Source: Methyloprofundus sedimenti (GTDB lineage: Bacteria; Pseudomonadota; Gammaproteobacteria; Methylococcales; Methylomonadaceae). From it: 64,000 nucleotides of DNA. The stretch is taken from positions 124,001 through 188,000 of the forward strand of contig NZ_LPUF01000003.1 in assembly GCF_002072955.1 (NCBI RefSeq), read 5' to 3'. A program made the translations under genes and the position numbers. Shown one piece after another: positions 9,025 through 19,568 of this stretch. The number at the start of each line of letters is the position of its first letter. Within the stretch, counting starts at the first letter, position 1. A model generated the notes under the pieces. That model was given only the letters and a program-made list of their open reading frames with translations. It was not told the DNA's origin and ran no database searches.

Positions 9025-9963
9025 TTATGCTTGTCCTTTAAAAAATTCTGTCAGGTTAATTAAATCACTGCGCGTTACACCAGCACTGATTTTTTGGCAA
9101 AGGCTAATAAACTCGCGCATGCCTGTAGTTTGGTATTTCTGCTTATGCCAAAGTATATAAAAAAAGCGACTCAAATCCAGTTGTGGTGTCGCTAGCGGCA
9201 CCAAACTACCCCGCTGAAAAGCATCTTTCAATGCTAAGCGCGAGATACAGCTTATACCCAGGCCTGATTCCACTGCGCGTTTGATTGCCTCAGTATGCTC
9301 TAGTTCAAGCCTTATATTAAGACGCGCGTGGTAATTATGAAAAGCGTGATCAAAAGTCTCTCGAGTACCGGAGCCTTGTTCGCGCAATATCCACGACTGC
9401 TGTAATAACTGTTCCATACTCACTTGCTCCAGTTTAGTACAAGGATGATCGGGCGCTGCAAAAACCACTAACTCATCAGCAATCCATGGCTGCACTGCTA
9501 TGTCGGCATGATGACAGTCGCCTTCAATCAACCCAAGATCCAATTCATGGTTGGAAATTTGTTGCACGATAGTGCGGGTATTATGCACTTGTAACTGGAT
9601 GCGGCTCTCAGCATGTTGTTGTAAAAAATGAGCAACCAATATGTTCGCTAAATAATTCCCTATCGTTAAAGTCGCCCCTATTTTTATATGACCGAAACAG
9701 GCATTACCTTGCAATAAAACCTCAATCTCATGTGCGCGATCTAACAATTCGACCGCCCGTGGTAATAGTTGTTGCCCGGTTTCGTTTATACGCAAAGTTT
9801 TACCTATGCGGTCAAAGAGTTGCAAATTAAACTGACGTTCAAATTCACCCAGTGCCGAACTGGTAGCCGACTGCGATAAGGAGAGCTCTTCAGCTGCCCG
9901 TGATACGCTCTGCGCACGGCTAACAGTAACAAAAACCTCCAATTGTCTTAGGCTATATTTCAT
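9025..9963 (-). CDS. LysR-family transcriptional regulator
   Basis: A 312-residue protein with an N-terminal winged helix-turn-helix (about residues 1-60: LRQLEVFVTVSRAQSVSRAA then SQSATSSALGEFE) and a periplasmic-binding-like effector domain. It is transcribed divergently from etfB with 116 bases between the starts and lies directly upstream of ETF-QO, so it probably regulates the whole electron-transfer locus. The shared spacer contains an AT-rich imperfect dyad (TTATAGATATATATTATCAT region, 9990-10013), a possible LysR site. The inducer is unknown. Confidence 0.9.
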   Translation of the reverse strand: MKYSLRQLEVFVTVSRAQSVSRAAEELSLSQSATSSALGEFERQFNLQLFDRIGKTLRINETGQQLLPRAVELLDRAHEIEVLLQGNACFGHIKIGATLTIGNYLANILVAHFLQQHAESRIQLQVHNTRTIVQQISNHELDLGLIEGDCHHADIAVQPWIADELVVFAAPDHPCTKLEQVSMEQLLQQSWILREQGSGTRETFDHAFHNYHARLNIRLELEHTEAIKRAVESGLGISCISRLALKDAFQRGSLVPLATPQLDLSRFFYILWHKQKYQTTGMREFISLCQKISAGVTRSDLINLTEFFKGQA

Positions 9964-10079
9964 AGTTAATAGTCACCCTTATCTGTTTTATAGATATATA
10001 TTATCATTATAATTCATTTAACAAATACATAGACATACTTTACTATACAACTTACAGAAATTGCAAAAAGGAAACTGTC

Positions 10080-10832
10080 ATGAAAATACTAGTCGCGGTC
10101 AAACGCGTGGTCGATTACAACGTAAAAATACGCATTAATGCTGACGGAACTGATGTAGCGACTAATGGTGTCAAGATGGGCATTAATCCCTTTGATGAAA
10201 ATGCCGTTGAAGCAGCCTTACAACTTAAAGAACAAGATCAAGCCAACGAGATTATTGCGGTATCACTGGGCAGTAGTGCCAATCAAGATGTTTTGCGTCA
10301 TGCTTTAGCCATGGGTGTCGACCGTGCCCTTTTGGTAGAAACCAATAGTAAGTTACAACCGTTAGCGGTGGCCAAGCTATTAAAAGCAGTTATCGCACAA
10401 GAACAACCCGATTTAATACTTCTTGGAAAACAAGCGATTGATGATGATGCCGGGCAGGCAGGGCAAATGTTAGCGGCGCTATTAAACTACCCACAAGCAA
10501 CTTTTGCCTCTAGCCTGCAACTAGAAAATAACGAATTGCTAGTGACACGTGAAGTCGACGGCGGCACTGAAACCCTCGCATTGAGTTTGCCCGCAGTCAT
10601 CACCGCTGATTTGCGTCTTAATGATCCGCGATTTGTCAAGTTGCCAAACTTAATGATGGCGCGCAAAAAAACAATCACCACGATTCCGGTTGCTGACTTA
10701 GGAGTAGACATTGAGTCACGGCTTAAGCTGCTTAAGGTCGCCGAACCTGCTCCGAGAAAAGCAGGCGTGATGGTTTCCAGTGTTGATGAATTGTTCCAGA
10801 AATTGCTCGATCATGAAGGAGTTACACTATGA
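10080..10832 (+). CDS. etfB: Electron transfer flavoprotein beta subunit
   Basis: EtfB pairs with EtfA to bind FAD and (structural) AMP and shuttles electrons from dehydrogenases. The 250 residues show the conserved MKILVAVKRVVDYNVKIR start, the GINPFDENAVEAALQLK block and the LLGKQAIDDDAGQAGQMLA motif. It is preceded by a good ribosome-binding site (AAAAGGAAA) and overlaps etfA by four bases (ATGA), implying translational coupling. Confidence 0.95.
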   Translation: MKILVAVKRVVDYNVKIRINADGTDVATNGVKMGINPFDENAVEAALQLKEQDQANEIIAVSLGSSANQDVLRHALAMGVDRALLVETNSKLQPLAVAKLLKAVIAQEQPDLILLGKQAIDDDAGQAGQMLAALLNYPQATFASSLQLENNELLVTREVDGGTETLALSLPAVITADLRLNDPRFVKLPNLMMARKKTITTIPVADLGVDIESRLKLLKVAEPAPRKAGVMVSSVDELFQKLLDHEGVTL

Positions 10833-11764
10833 ATATACTTGTATTAGCCGAACACGATGGCCAACAATTAAACCCTTCTAGCCTGCAAGCGATTACTGCC
10901 GCACAGTTTTGGCAAGCACCAGTGCATGTATTGCTTGTCGGTAGTGCGCTGGACACTATTGCGTCCAGTCTGGCCACAGTTAGCGGCGTCACCAAGGTAA
11001 TCAAAGCCGAGGCAGCGCACTTAGAAAATCCATTGGCCGAAGATATTGCTAATCTACTGGTCAGCATCAGTTCTGAATATAGCGTGATTTTGGCCGCGCA
11101 TACCTCATTTAGCCGCAATACTTTGCCGCGTGCAGCGGCTCTACTTGATGTCGCGATGATTTCAGATGTATTGGAAATTCAAGCCGAGAATTGCTATGTA
11201 CGTTCGATTTATGCTGGCAACATACTGACCCATATTCAAAGCCAGGATGCACTGCAGGTACTGACCGTTCATAGCAGCCATTTTATTGCTGCAACCACTC
11301 AAGGCGGAAGTGCTGACATCAGCGCCATTGATGTGCCAGCACCTTTTACACAAACGCGCTGGATTTCTACTAAGCAGACCCAATCAGATCGCCCCGCTTT
11401 AAGTTCAGCTAAAGTCGTGGTATCAGGTGGCAGATCTCTCGGTAGCGCTGAGAACTTTGAACAAGTACTCGCTCCTTTGGCCGCAAAACTTGGCGCTGCT
11501 ATAGGGGCAACCCGTGCCGCAGTAGATGCAGGCTATGCGGCTAATGAACTGCAAGTCGGGCAAACAGGCATCGTCGTAGCACCTGATCTTTATATTGCCG
11601 TGGGTATTTCTGGCGCAGTGCAACACACCTACGGCATGAAAGATAGCCGCATTGTCGTTGCTATTAATCAAGATCCTGACGCACCCATTTTTCAAATCGC
11701 AGACTATGGCCTCGTTGGCGATCTGTTTGACACTATTCCCGCTATCACTGCGGCAATTCAATAA
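10829..11764 (+). CDS. etfA: Electron transfer flavoprotein alpha subunit
   Basis: Partner of EtfB. The C-terminal FAD domain is clear: VVSGGRSLGSAENFE, VDAGYAANELQVGQTG and YIAVGISGAVQHTYGMKDS, the standard EtfA signature. Its 311 residues are the usual length. No N-terminal ferredoxin extension is present, which places it in the ordinary (group 1-like) ETFs rather than in fused bifurcating forms. Confidence 0.95.
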   Translation: MNILVLAEHDGQQLNPSSLQAITAAQFWQAPVHVLLVGSALDTIASSLATVSGVTKVIKAEAAHLENPLAEDIANLLVSISSEYSVILAAHTSFSRNTLPRAAALLDVAMISDVLEIQAENCYVRSIYAGNILTHIQSQDALQVLTVHSSHFIAATTQGGSADISAIDVPAPFTQTRWISTKQTQSDRPALSSAKVVVSGGRSLGSAENFEQVLAPLAAKLGAAIGATRAAVDAGYAANELQVGQTGIVVAPDLYIAVGISGAVQHTYGMKDSRIVVAINQDPDAPIFQIADYGLVGDLFDTIPAITAAIQ

Positions 11765-11780
11765 TTAATAGATCAAAGAT

Positions 11781-12811
<1,031 letters not shown>

Positions 12812-12818
12812 TAATGTA

Positions 12819-12903
12819 GATTTACAGCGAAAATTGAGAGATTGACTGAGCGCAGGATGACAGCAAATAAATAATTTAAGTTTACCCCGATCCCATTTAT
12901 ACA
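12819..12903. repeat. Dispersed intergenic repeat B, copy 3
   Basis: TTTACAGCGAAAATTGAGAG, GCGCAGGATGACAGCAAATA and AATTTAAGTTTACCCCGATC followed by CCATTTATAC. It is shorter than copies 1 and 2 because the stretch between the middle block and AATTTAAG is missing. Confidence 0.8.
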
Positions 12904-13048
12904 TTTAACTCTCCTGCACCTCTGTATTGCTTTTTTCTTAGCGCAATCAAACGACTCTAAAATGCGGCATAAACAATGCTTTAATTATTTACTTAAATAC
13001 TTATAAATGATCCCCCTACTCTAATTCATTACTGAGGTTGTAAATATT

Positions 13049-15532
13049 ATGCCTGTATCCAATTTAAAACTGACAACAATTGAAGTTAAGCGCAGTTTTT
13101 TTCGTAACCTGGCTAATATTCAAGGGCAATTTCCTGCTCTAGCCAGCAGCCATGACTACTATATGGCACTGTCTTATACTGTGCGTGATATGCTGATGGC
13201 GCGCTGGGTAAGCACAGCCTCTGAATACACTGAAAAACATTCCAGAACCGTCGCTTATCTATCGGCGGAATTTCTGATGGGGCCGCATCTGGCAATCAAT
13301 TTGCTCAATCTGCAGGTGACTGATGTCGTCCGTCAAGCCATGTCAGAGCTTGGCTTAAATCTGGATGAACTCATTAAAGAAGAACCTGAACCGGGTCTTG
13401 GGAATGGAGGCTTAGGCCGTTTGGCAGCTTGTTTTCTGGACTCAATGGCGACTCTTGAAATTCCCTCGGTCGGCTACGGCATCCGTTATGAATTTGGTAT
13501 ATTCGAACAAATAATCGCTGATGGCTGGCAAGTCGAAAAAACCGACAAATGGTTGATGAAAGGTAATCCCTGGGAAATTGTACGTCCAGATTGGGCAGTG
13601 GAAGTTAAATTTGGTGGGTACACAGAACGGTATGAAGCTGAAAATGGCACCTTTATAGTGCATTGGGTACCCGGATGGCAGGTTAAAGGCGTGCCTTATG
13701 ACACGCCAATTCTAGGTTATAAAAACAACACCGCAAACACCTTGCGCTTATGGCAGGCAGTTGCGCCAGAATCTTTTAATTTTAGTCGTTTTAATGAAGG
13801 TGACTATTATGGTGCAGTCGAAGAAAAAGTCGCCTCAGAAAACCTCACTAAAGTACTTTATCCCAATGACGGCCCACTTCAGGGCAAACAATTAAGACTA
13901 CAGCAACAGTACTTTTTCGTATCTTGCTCATTACAAGATATGCTGCGAATCATGAAAACACAAAAAGTCCATTTGGATCATTTTCATGAAAAATTTGCCG
14001 TGCAACTCAATGACACTCATCCTGCTGTTGCCATTGCTGAGTTGATGCGTCTGCTCATCGATGAGCATAAATTAGAATGGGATATTTCCTGGCGCGTGAC
14101 TCAACGTACATTTAGCTATACCAACCATACCTTACTTCCCGAAGCTCTTGAGTGCTGGTCTATTGATTTGTTCGGACGTTTACTACCGAGATTGCTGGAA
14201 ATTATTTATGAAATCAATGATCGCTTTCTTGAACAAATTCGCCCCCAATGCTTACTTGATAGCGAACTAATAGCCCGCATGTCGCTATTGGGTGAGCAGG
14301 GAGACCGACAAATACTTCGCATGGCTCACCTTGCTTGCGTAGGCAGCCATGCGATCAACGGGGTTGCAGCGTTACATACTGAATTACTTAAAACGGATGT
14401 ACTTGCTGATTTTTATAGTTTCTGGCCTCAAAAATTTAGTAACAAAACCAATGGCGTTACTCCGCGCCGCTGGATTGCCCTGAGCAACCCCAGACTTAGC
14501 AGAGTCATAACTGAAGTTATTGGTGATCAATGGCTTAGTGATTTGAGCCAGTTAAAAAAACTGGAAACTAAAGCAAACAACAGTACTTTTCAGGAAAAAT
14601 GGTATCAAGCGAAACTGCTTAACAAACATGACTTTGCGCTTATATTGCATGATCGCACCGGCGTGAGTGTCGATCCGGATTCAATCTTTGATGTTCAGGT
14701 AAAACGCATTCACGAATATAAACGTCAGCACTTAAATGTTCTGTATATTATTGCGCTGTATCAACGACTTAAATCTGATCCGCAATTTGACATACACCCT
14801 CGTACTTTTATTTTTGCGGGTAAAGCAGCCCCGGGCTATCACCTGGCTAAACTAATTATTAAACTGATTAACTCTGTCGGTGACATGCTCAATCGCGATC
14901 CGACCACCCGAGATAAACTTAAAGTGGTCTTTTTACCTAATTTCAATGTCAGTAACGGTCAACTTATCTACCCTGTGGCAGATCTGTCTGAACAAATCTC
15001 TACAGCGGGAAAAGAAGCATCAGGTACCGGAAACATGAAGTTCGCAATGAATGGCGCACTAACTATTGGCACCTTAGATGGTGCCAATATCGAAATTCGC
15101 GAAGAAGTCGGTGCCGAAAATTTCTTTTTATTTGGCAATACCGCCGAACAGGTTAAACAATTAAGCAATTCTGGGTATTCACCTCAGGAATATTATCAAA
15201 ATGATAGTATCTTAAAAGAAGCCATTGATTTAATTCGCAGTGGCTTTTTCTCACACGGTGATCCTGAGACATTTCGCGACTTAACCAACAACCTAATCTA
15301 TAGCGACCCATTTCAGGTATTAGCTGATTTCAATGCCTATTATCAATGTCAGGAAGAGGTCGATGCGGTATACCGGGATAAATCCCGCTGGTGCCGGATG
15401 TCTATTTTGAATTCAGCACGATCAGGCAAATTTTCATCTGACAGAACCATCAGTGAATATTGTCAGGACATTTGGAAAGTTGAGCCTGTACAGATACAAA
15501 CGCCAGATATAGATCCATTCAAATTAGGGTAG
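13049..15532 (+). CDS. glgP: Glycogen phosphorylase
   Basis: Phosphorolysis of alpha-1,4-glucan to glucose-1-phosphate in the cytoplasm. The 827 residues have the full family layout: EPEPGLGNGGLGRLAACFLD near residue 112, the NDTHPAVAIAELMRLL block, and the pyridoxal-phosphate lysine in GTGNMKFAMNGALT near residue 665 followed by DGANIEI. The start is preceded by TGAGGTTGTAAAT. It stands alone with no other glycogen gene in the window. Confidence 0.96.
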   Translation: MPVSNLKLTTIEVKRSFFRNLANIQGQFPALASSHDYYMALSYTVRDMLMARWVSTASEYTEKHSRTVAYLSAEFLMGPHLAINLLNLQVTDVVRQAMSELGLNLDELIKEEPEPGLGNGGLGRLAACFLDSMATLEIPSVGYGIRYEFGIFEQIIADGWQVEKTDKWLMKGNPWEIVRPDWAVEVKFGGYTERYEAENGTFIVHWVPGWQVKGVPYDTPILGYKNNTANTLRLWQAVAPESFNFSRFNEGDYYGAVEEKVASENLTKVLYPNDGPLQGKQLRLQQQYFFVSCSLQDMLRIMKTQKVHLDHFHEKFAVQLNDTHPAVAIAELMRLLIDEHKLEWDISWRVTQRTFSYTNHTLLPEALECWSIDLFGRLLPRLLEIIYEINDRFLEQIRPQCLLDSELIARMSLLGEQGDRQILRMAHLACVGSHAINGVAALHTELLKTDVLADFYSFWPQKFSNKTNGVTPRRWIALSNPRLSRVITEVIGDQWLSDLSQLKKLETKANNSTFQEKWYQAKLLNKHDFALILHDRTGVSVDPDSIFDVQVKRIHEYKRQHLNVLYIIALYQRLKSDPQFDIHPRTFIFAGKAAPGYHLAKLIIKLINSVGDMLNRDPTTRDKLKVVFLPNFNVSNGQLIYPVADLSEQISTAGKEASGTGNMKFAMNGALTIGTLDGANIEIREEVGAENFFLFGNTAEQVKQLSNSGYSPQEYYQNDSILKEAIDLIRSGFFSHGDPETFRDLTNNLIYSDPFQVLADFNAYYQCQEEVDAVYRDKSRWCRMSILNSARSGKFSSDRTISEYCQDIWKVEPVQIQTPDIDPFKLG

Positions 15533-15973
15533 CGGTCTGTATAAGCATCTGATCGAAAATTAGACAACCTAATCCATTTCTACCTTTGCGCTTCATTGCA
15601 AACCAATGGATTAGACTCTAAAATCTAGTAAAAGTGGTTTATATTGTAAGCGTCATAATCGCAGGCGCATCACCTTTACGAATTCGGCTGTCATCTGCAC
15701 GAAAAACGACATCTAACCGCCAGTGCAGCTTATTTTCTATTCCACACAAACACATGAATAGACCCAGGTCTTGCAATCACGCAATGGGGTGATTGCAAGG
15801 CCTGAATATTCCCCTAACCCCATTTTCAGCATCTAAACAATCCTTAAGCAAAATGCAAACTGAAGAAATTGTACACATTATTGCTACAGATCCCTGTCGC
15901 ACATTTAGATATTGGCGTGTATGTCAAAGAAGAAAGCAGATAAGTCCTTTGATATTATGAAAAAACAGTAACC
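15533..15973. other. Intergenic gap with a palindromic repeat (see repeat C)
   Basis: No gene was recognised. The only structure I support is the palindrome at 15765-15804. A possible frame in the 15840-15970 stretch is too short to assign. Confidence 0.5.
15765..15804. repeat. Palindromic repeat C, copy 1
   Basis: CAGGTCTTGCAATCAC, an 8-base spacer, then GTGATTGCAAGGCCTG form a near-perfect hairpin. A second copy with the same outer arms is at 51721-51762. Neither has a following T run strong enough for an ordinary terminator. Confidence 0.75.
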
Positions 15974-16825
15974 TTAACACTGCGTCACCCATACCCCGAC
16001 ATCCAGCGTCGACTCGGCTACACCAAAAAATGATCCGGCGATCGGTGGCACTGACTCTGGATCTCGTGCGACTGCCACGGCAATATGATCCGCTCCCACA
16101 ATTGCACCGCTAGTGGGATCAAAACCCTTCCAGCCAGCACCCGGCAAGTACACTTCGGCCCAAGCGTGGGTTGCCCCATAATTTGTTGCTGAGGGAGCCG
16201 AATGCAGGTAACCACTGACAAAACGCGAGGCTAATCCTAAACACCGTGCTGTTTCCATAAATAATACGGCAAAATCACGACACGAGCCTGTTCCTTTAAG
16301 TAGTGTTTCTTTTGCTGACTGAACGCCCTGCTCTTCTCTGATGCAATATGACAATGAATGATTAATATGGCTACTCAACCGTTCTAATAAGGTAAAGGTC
16401 TGAATCTTTTCACCACTGAGCCAAAAGTTTACAAGCCAGTTAGTTAGCATATTAAACGTCTCAGACTCCGGGTATGCCATATAAGGTAATAACAACATTC
16501 GATCATTGAATGGGTAAGCAAAAGGATAATCGATAGCATAATCAGAGACCAGAAAATCCAATGGTGTCTCGTTATATTGCTGAATAATTATTTCACTTTC
16601 AATCACCAACTGAGTGGTAGGCGTATCAAAGCTTGCTATAGCCACTGAATTGCCTTCGGCATCACGATGCCAAAGCAGCTTGGCTGTTGGCGTTATCTTT
16701 AGATTTAAAGACTCAACATGCAATTCATAGTCTTCTCGTGGGCGTAGATGTAAGTAATGCGGTCCAAGCCGGACAGGATTTGAGAAGTTGTAATAGGTAC
16801 GGTGAAGAATTTTATAACGTTGCAT
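15974..16825 (-). CDS. Transglutaminase-like cysteine protease-fold protein
   Basis: Belongs to the bacterial transglutaminase-like family with an N-terminal beta domain (HRTYYNFSNPVRLGPHYLHL, residues 8-27). The catalytic triad is readable: Cys182 in GSCRDFAVLF, His220 in THAWAEVYLPG and Asp236 in GFDPTSG. Length 283 is typical. Members act as peptidases or amide-bond enzymes and often occur with DUF2126, alpha-E and circularly permuted ATP-grasp proteins; a DUF2126 protein is encoded 10 kb away (27011-29173), but no direct partner adjoins this gene. Substrate unknown. Confidence 0.85.
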   Translation of the reverse strand: MQRYKILHRTYYNFSNPVRLGPHYLHLRPREDYELHVESLNLKITPTAKLLWHRDAEGNSVAIASFDTPTTQLVIESEIIIQQYNETPLDFLVSDYAIDYPFAYPFNDRMLLLPYMAYPESETFNMLTNWLVNFWLSGEKIQTFTLLERLSSHINHSLSYCIREEQGVQSAKETLLKGTGSCRDFAVLFMETARCLGLASRFVSGYLHSAPSATNYGATHAWAEVYLPGAGWKGFDPTSGAIVGADHIAVAVARDPESVPPIAGSFFGVAESTLDVGVWVTQC

Positions 16826-17219
16826 ACTTAAGCCTGTTTGTTAAATTTAAGATAATTACCTGACTTTATTCGCGTCAAGGTTTGCACATCATGATTAAAC
16901 AGATAAACCCATGCTATGATACTTTGTCCATTGGCAAATGAGATTAAGCGCTTTGTTCTTAGATATTCATGAAGCTCTGGATACTGTTGCGTAAACTCTT
17001 CATAAGCATCTTATGAGTGGAGTATTTGTTTACGCTTTATTTTATAGACCTGGCATACACTTTATCGGTTTTCTGATCAGCTACCCCAGATAGACTGATG
17101 GTTGTACTATATAAAGATGGGCACGAAAAAGACCTTTGCCCATCCTACAGGTTGCTCATATTATTTCGTGTATGTTCCTTAGCAGTTTTCTGATCAGACA
17201 CTATAGCACCGGTATAGCC
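16826..17219. other. Intergenic gap upstream of IS66 element
   Basis: No gene recognised. It contains a short hairpin (GATGGGCA ... TGCCCATC, 17117-17145) and two partial direct copies of GGTTTTCTGATCAG / AGTTTTCTGATCAG. The end of this stretch is the target site of the IS66 insertion. Confidence 0.5.
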
Positions 17220-18882
17220 ATTTACTGGAAACTTCTCATTATCCACGGGAAAATATTAAAAAGTTGCTTTACAATATATTCTATGAACTCGCCTAAACCT
17301 GAATTACCAGAGATAAACAAAGAAGATCGCACACCGCTAGTCGATGTGTTATTGGAAATGCTTGCCTGGCAACAAAAGCAGATTGATGAGTTAGCACAAG
17401 AGATACTCAAGCTTAAAGGTGAAACCACAAAGCCTAAAATCAAACCGAGTACAATGGATAAGGAGGGTGCCCCAGGAAGTGATGACTCCTCATCAAAAAG
17501 GAAAAAAGGCCCAAGGCGCAGTAAAAAAGGCAACCTCAAAATAGATGAAACCCAAATTATTCAGCCGGATGAAATCCCGGAGGGTTTACGCTTTAAAGGG
17601 TATCAGGATCGTGTTATTCAGGATATTACCTTTCAAACTCATAACATTCGTTATCGTTTAGCAGAATATATAACGCCAGAGGGTCTTACGATTTTAGGTC
17701 AGCTTCCCGAAGACATTCAGGGAGGTAGCTTTGGTAAAAGCCTTATTGCCTTTATTCTCTATCAATACCATCACCAACATGTCACACAGCCATTACTACT
17801 GGAACAAATTCGTGATTTAGGCGTCGATATTTCGAGCGGTAAGCTCAGTTATATACTAACAGAAGATCTGGACGATTTTCATGCCGAAAAAGATGAATTA
17901 CTGAAGACGGGATTATCCGTTTCTAAATATATTCATACAGATGATACTGGCGCACGGCATAAAGGGCAAAATGGCTATTGCACACATATTGGCAATGATT
18001 TTTTTGCCTGGTTCAGTAGTACAGAAAGTAAAAGCAGAATCAATTTTTTAAACTGTCTATCACAAGGCAAAACAACGCTTTATACATTGAACACAGGTGC
18101 CATTGAATACATGGCACAAAATAAGCTGTCTGTTGTAATCTTGGCGACACTGGAAAATATCAGTGTCTGCATTAACACGGCACCTGACTGGTGCGAATGG
18201 CTGGATCAGCAAGGCATCGTTAAACCTCGGCACAGAAAAATAGTCACGGAAGGTGCTTTGATGGGAGGGCTGCTAGACCAAGGCATTTCCTCTGACTTTT
18301 CAATTATCAGTGATGATGCAGGGCAGTTTAACGTCTTTGATCATGCCTTGTGCTGGATCCATGCCGAACGAGTAATTAATCGCCTGATTCCTTTAAATGA
18401 CAGCCATACCAAGGCAGTCGATGACGCACGCGACTAGCTTTGGTCGATTTACCATGACCTGAAAGCTTATAAACTTAATCCTGTTACCGAACAGGCGAGC
18501 AGTATCAGGCAGCGCTTTCAAATCCTATGCAGCACCAAAACCTGTTACGAAACGCTTAACCAGGCTCTCGGGCGCATGGGGAAAAATCAACATGAACTCC
18601 TCCGTGTACTCGACAAACCCTACCTCCCACTTCATAACAATTTAAGCGAACGGGATATAAGGGATTACGTCAAGAAACGAAAAATCAGCGGGAGTACACG
18701 AAGTGATGCAGGGCGGAAAGCCCGTGATACTTTTGCCAGTCTCAAGAAGACCTGCCGAAAGCACGGCATGTCATTTTGGGGTTATTTAAAAAGTCGCTTA
18801 CTGAAGTTAGAAGGGATTCCTCCGTTATCGGAAGTCATTCGTGCGGCCGCTGCCAGTGTATAATGAGAAGTTACATTTACTG
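17220..18882 (+). mobile_element. IS66-family insertion sequence, single-gene type, with 8-bp duplication
   Basis: The element runs 17228-18874 (about 1.65 kb). ATTTACTG lies directly outside both ends (17220-17227 and 18875-18882), the 8-bp duplication expected for IS66. The ends are inverted repeats: left GAAACTTCTCATTATCCAC, right (reverse complement) GTAACTTCTCATTATACAC; the right end has the GTAA terminus common in IS66. It carries only the large transposase gene, without the small accessory genes, as in the ISBst12-like subgroup. Confidence 0.88.
17283..18863 (+). pseudogene. IS66-family transposase interrupted by an in-frame TAG
   Basis: The start ATG at 17283 gives MNSPKPELPEINKED with an N-terminal coiled coil (EMLAWQQKQIDELAQEILKL), a basic linker, and the DDE domain (IHTDDTGARHKGQNGYCTH; SDDAGQFNVFDHALCWIHAE). 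A TAG at 18435-18437 interrupts the frame after DDARD. The same frame continues LWSIYHDLKAYKLNP through the third catalytic block (NNLSERDIRDYVKKRKISG) to the stop at 18863. One point change, such as CAG to TAG, would explain it. A longer frame from 17136 begins outside the element and is not the gene. Confidence 0.85.
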
Positions 18883-19108
18883 CATATAACTGCCCTGGCA
18901 TATAGCCATCAGCAACACTTCACAGTGCTTAGCAAACTCATCAGACACGCTAGACACCAGCTTTTTACGTAAAGTTTTACAGGAACAAAAATAGATTCAT
19001 TATTCACGCGGAGAACTGCCTGTTTAATTGAGCAGGTCTTACTAGCCACGATTGCTCAGCTAGCTGATTATGCACCGGAAAGAAATAATGGGCATTGCTT
19101 TCATAATG
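18883..19108. other. Intergenic sequence between the IS66 element and a degenerate MITE
   Basis: Part of the 690-base gap between the IS66 element and ftsH. No gene or clear signal recognised in this part. Confidence 0.4.
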
Positions 19109-19111
19109 CTC

Positions 19112-19280
19112 CCTGACTACTCTCAGCTATAATTCGTCATCCTATGCTTATAGCTGGAATCTTTCGTGCATCAAGAGATTGCCGATAAAACAACTCGAGA
19201 ATGATGATACCTTGAATAGGCATTTGCCGTGACTAATGAAGTTTACGTCTTCTGCTCTTATGTTACATTTAGCTCCAAAA
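19112..19280. repeat. Degenerate MITE copy A3, inverted orientation
   Basis: Starts CCTGACTACTCTCAGCTATA ATTCGTCAT, the right terminal repeat of family A in reverse complement. It continues with recognisable interior blocks (GGAATCTTT, TTGCCGATAAAA, CGAGAATGATG) in the expected order. The far end is eroded and no target duplication could be read, so the right boundary is approximate. Confidence 0.6.
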
Positions 19281-19568
19281 AGGTGCGAACCTCCAGGCAA
19301 ACTACTAATAACATGACAACACACTGTCATAGTTTATTTTATATTTAAATTAAATCAACAACTTAAAAATATTTAAAAGTCGGCATCAAAAATGCTTTAC
19401 TTATTATGCTGGTGATGGAATATAAGCATATAAATCACATTATGCCTAGTCGGAACTGACCTGTGTAGATTTCTTAAATACATGTTTAACCCTCGTTCAT
19501 TGCTGCAAACATAACTGTTTGTTAATAAATGAGTTGATCGAACACGCTTCTGGTCTGGAGATAATATT

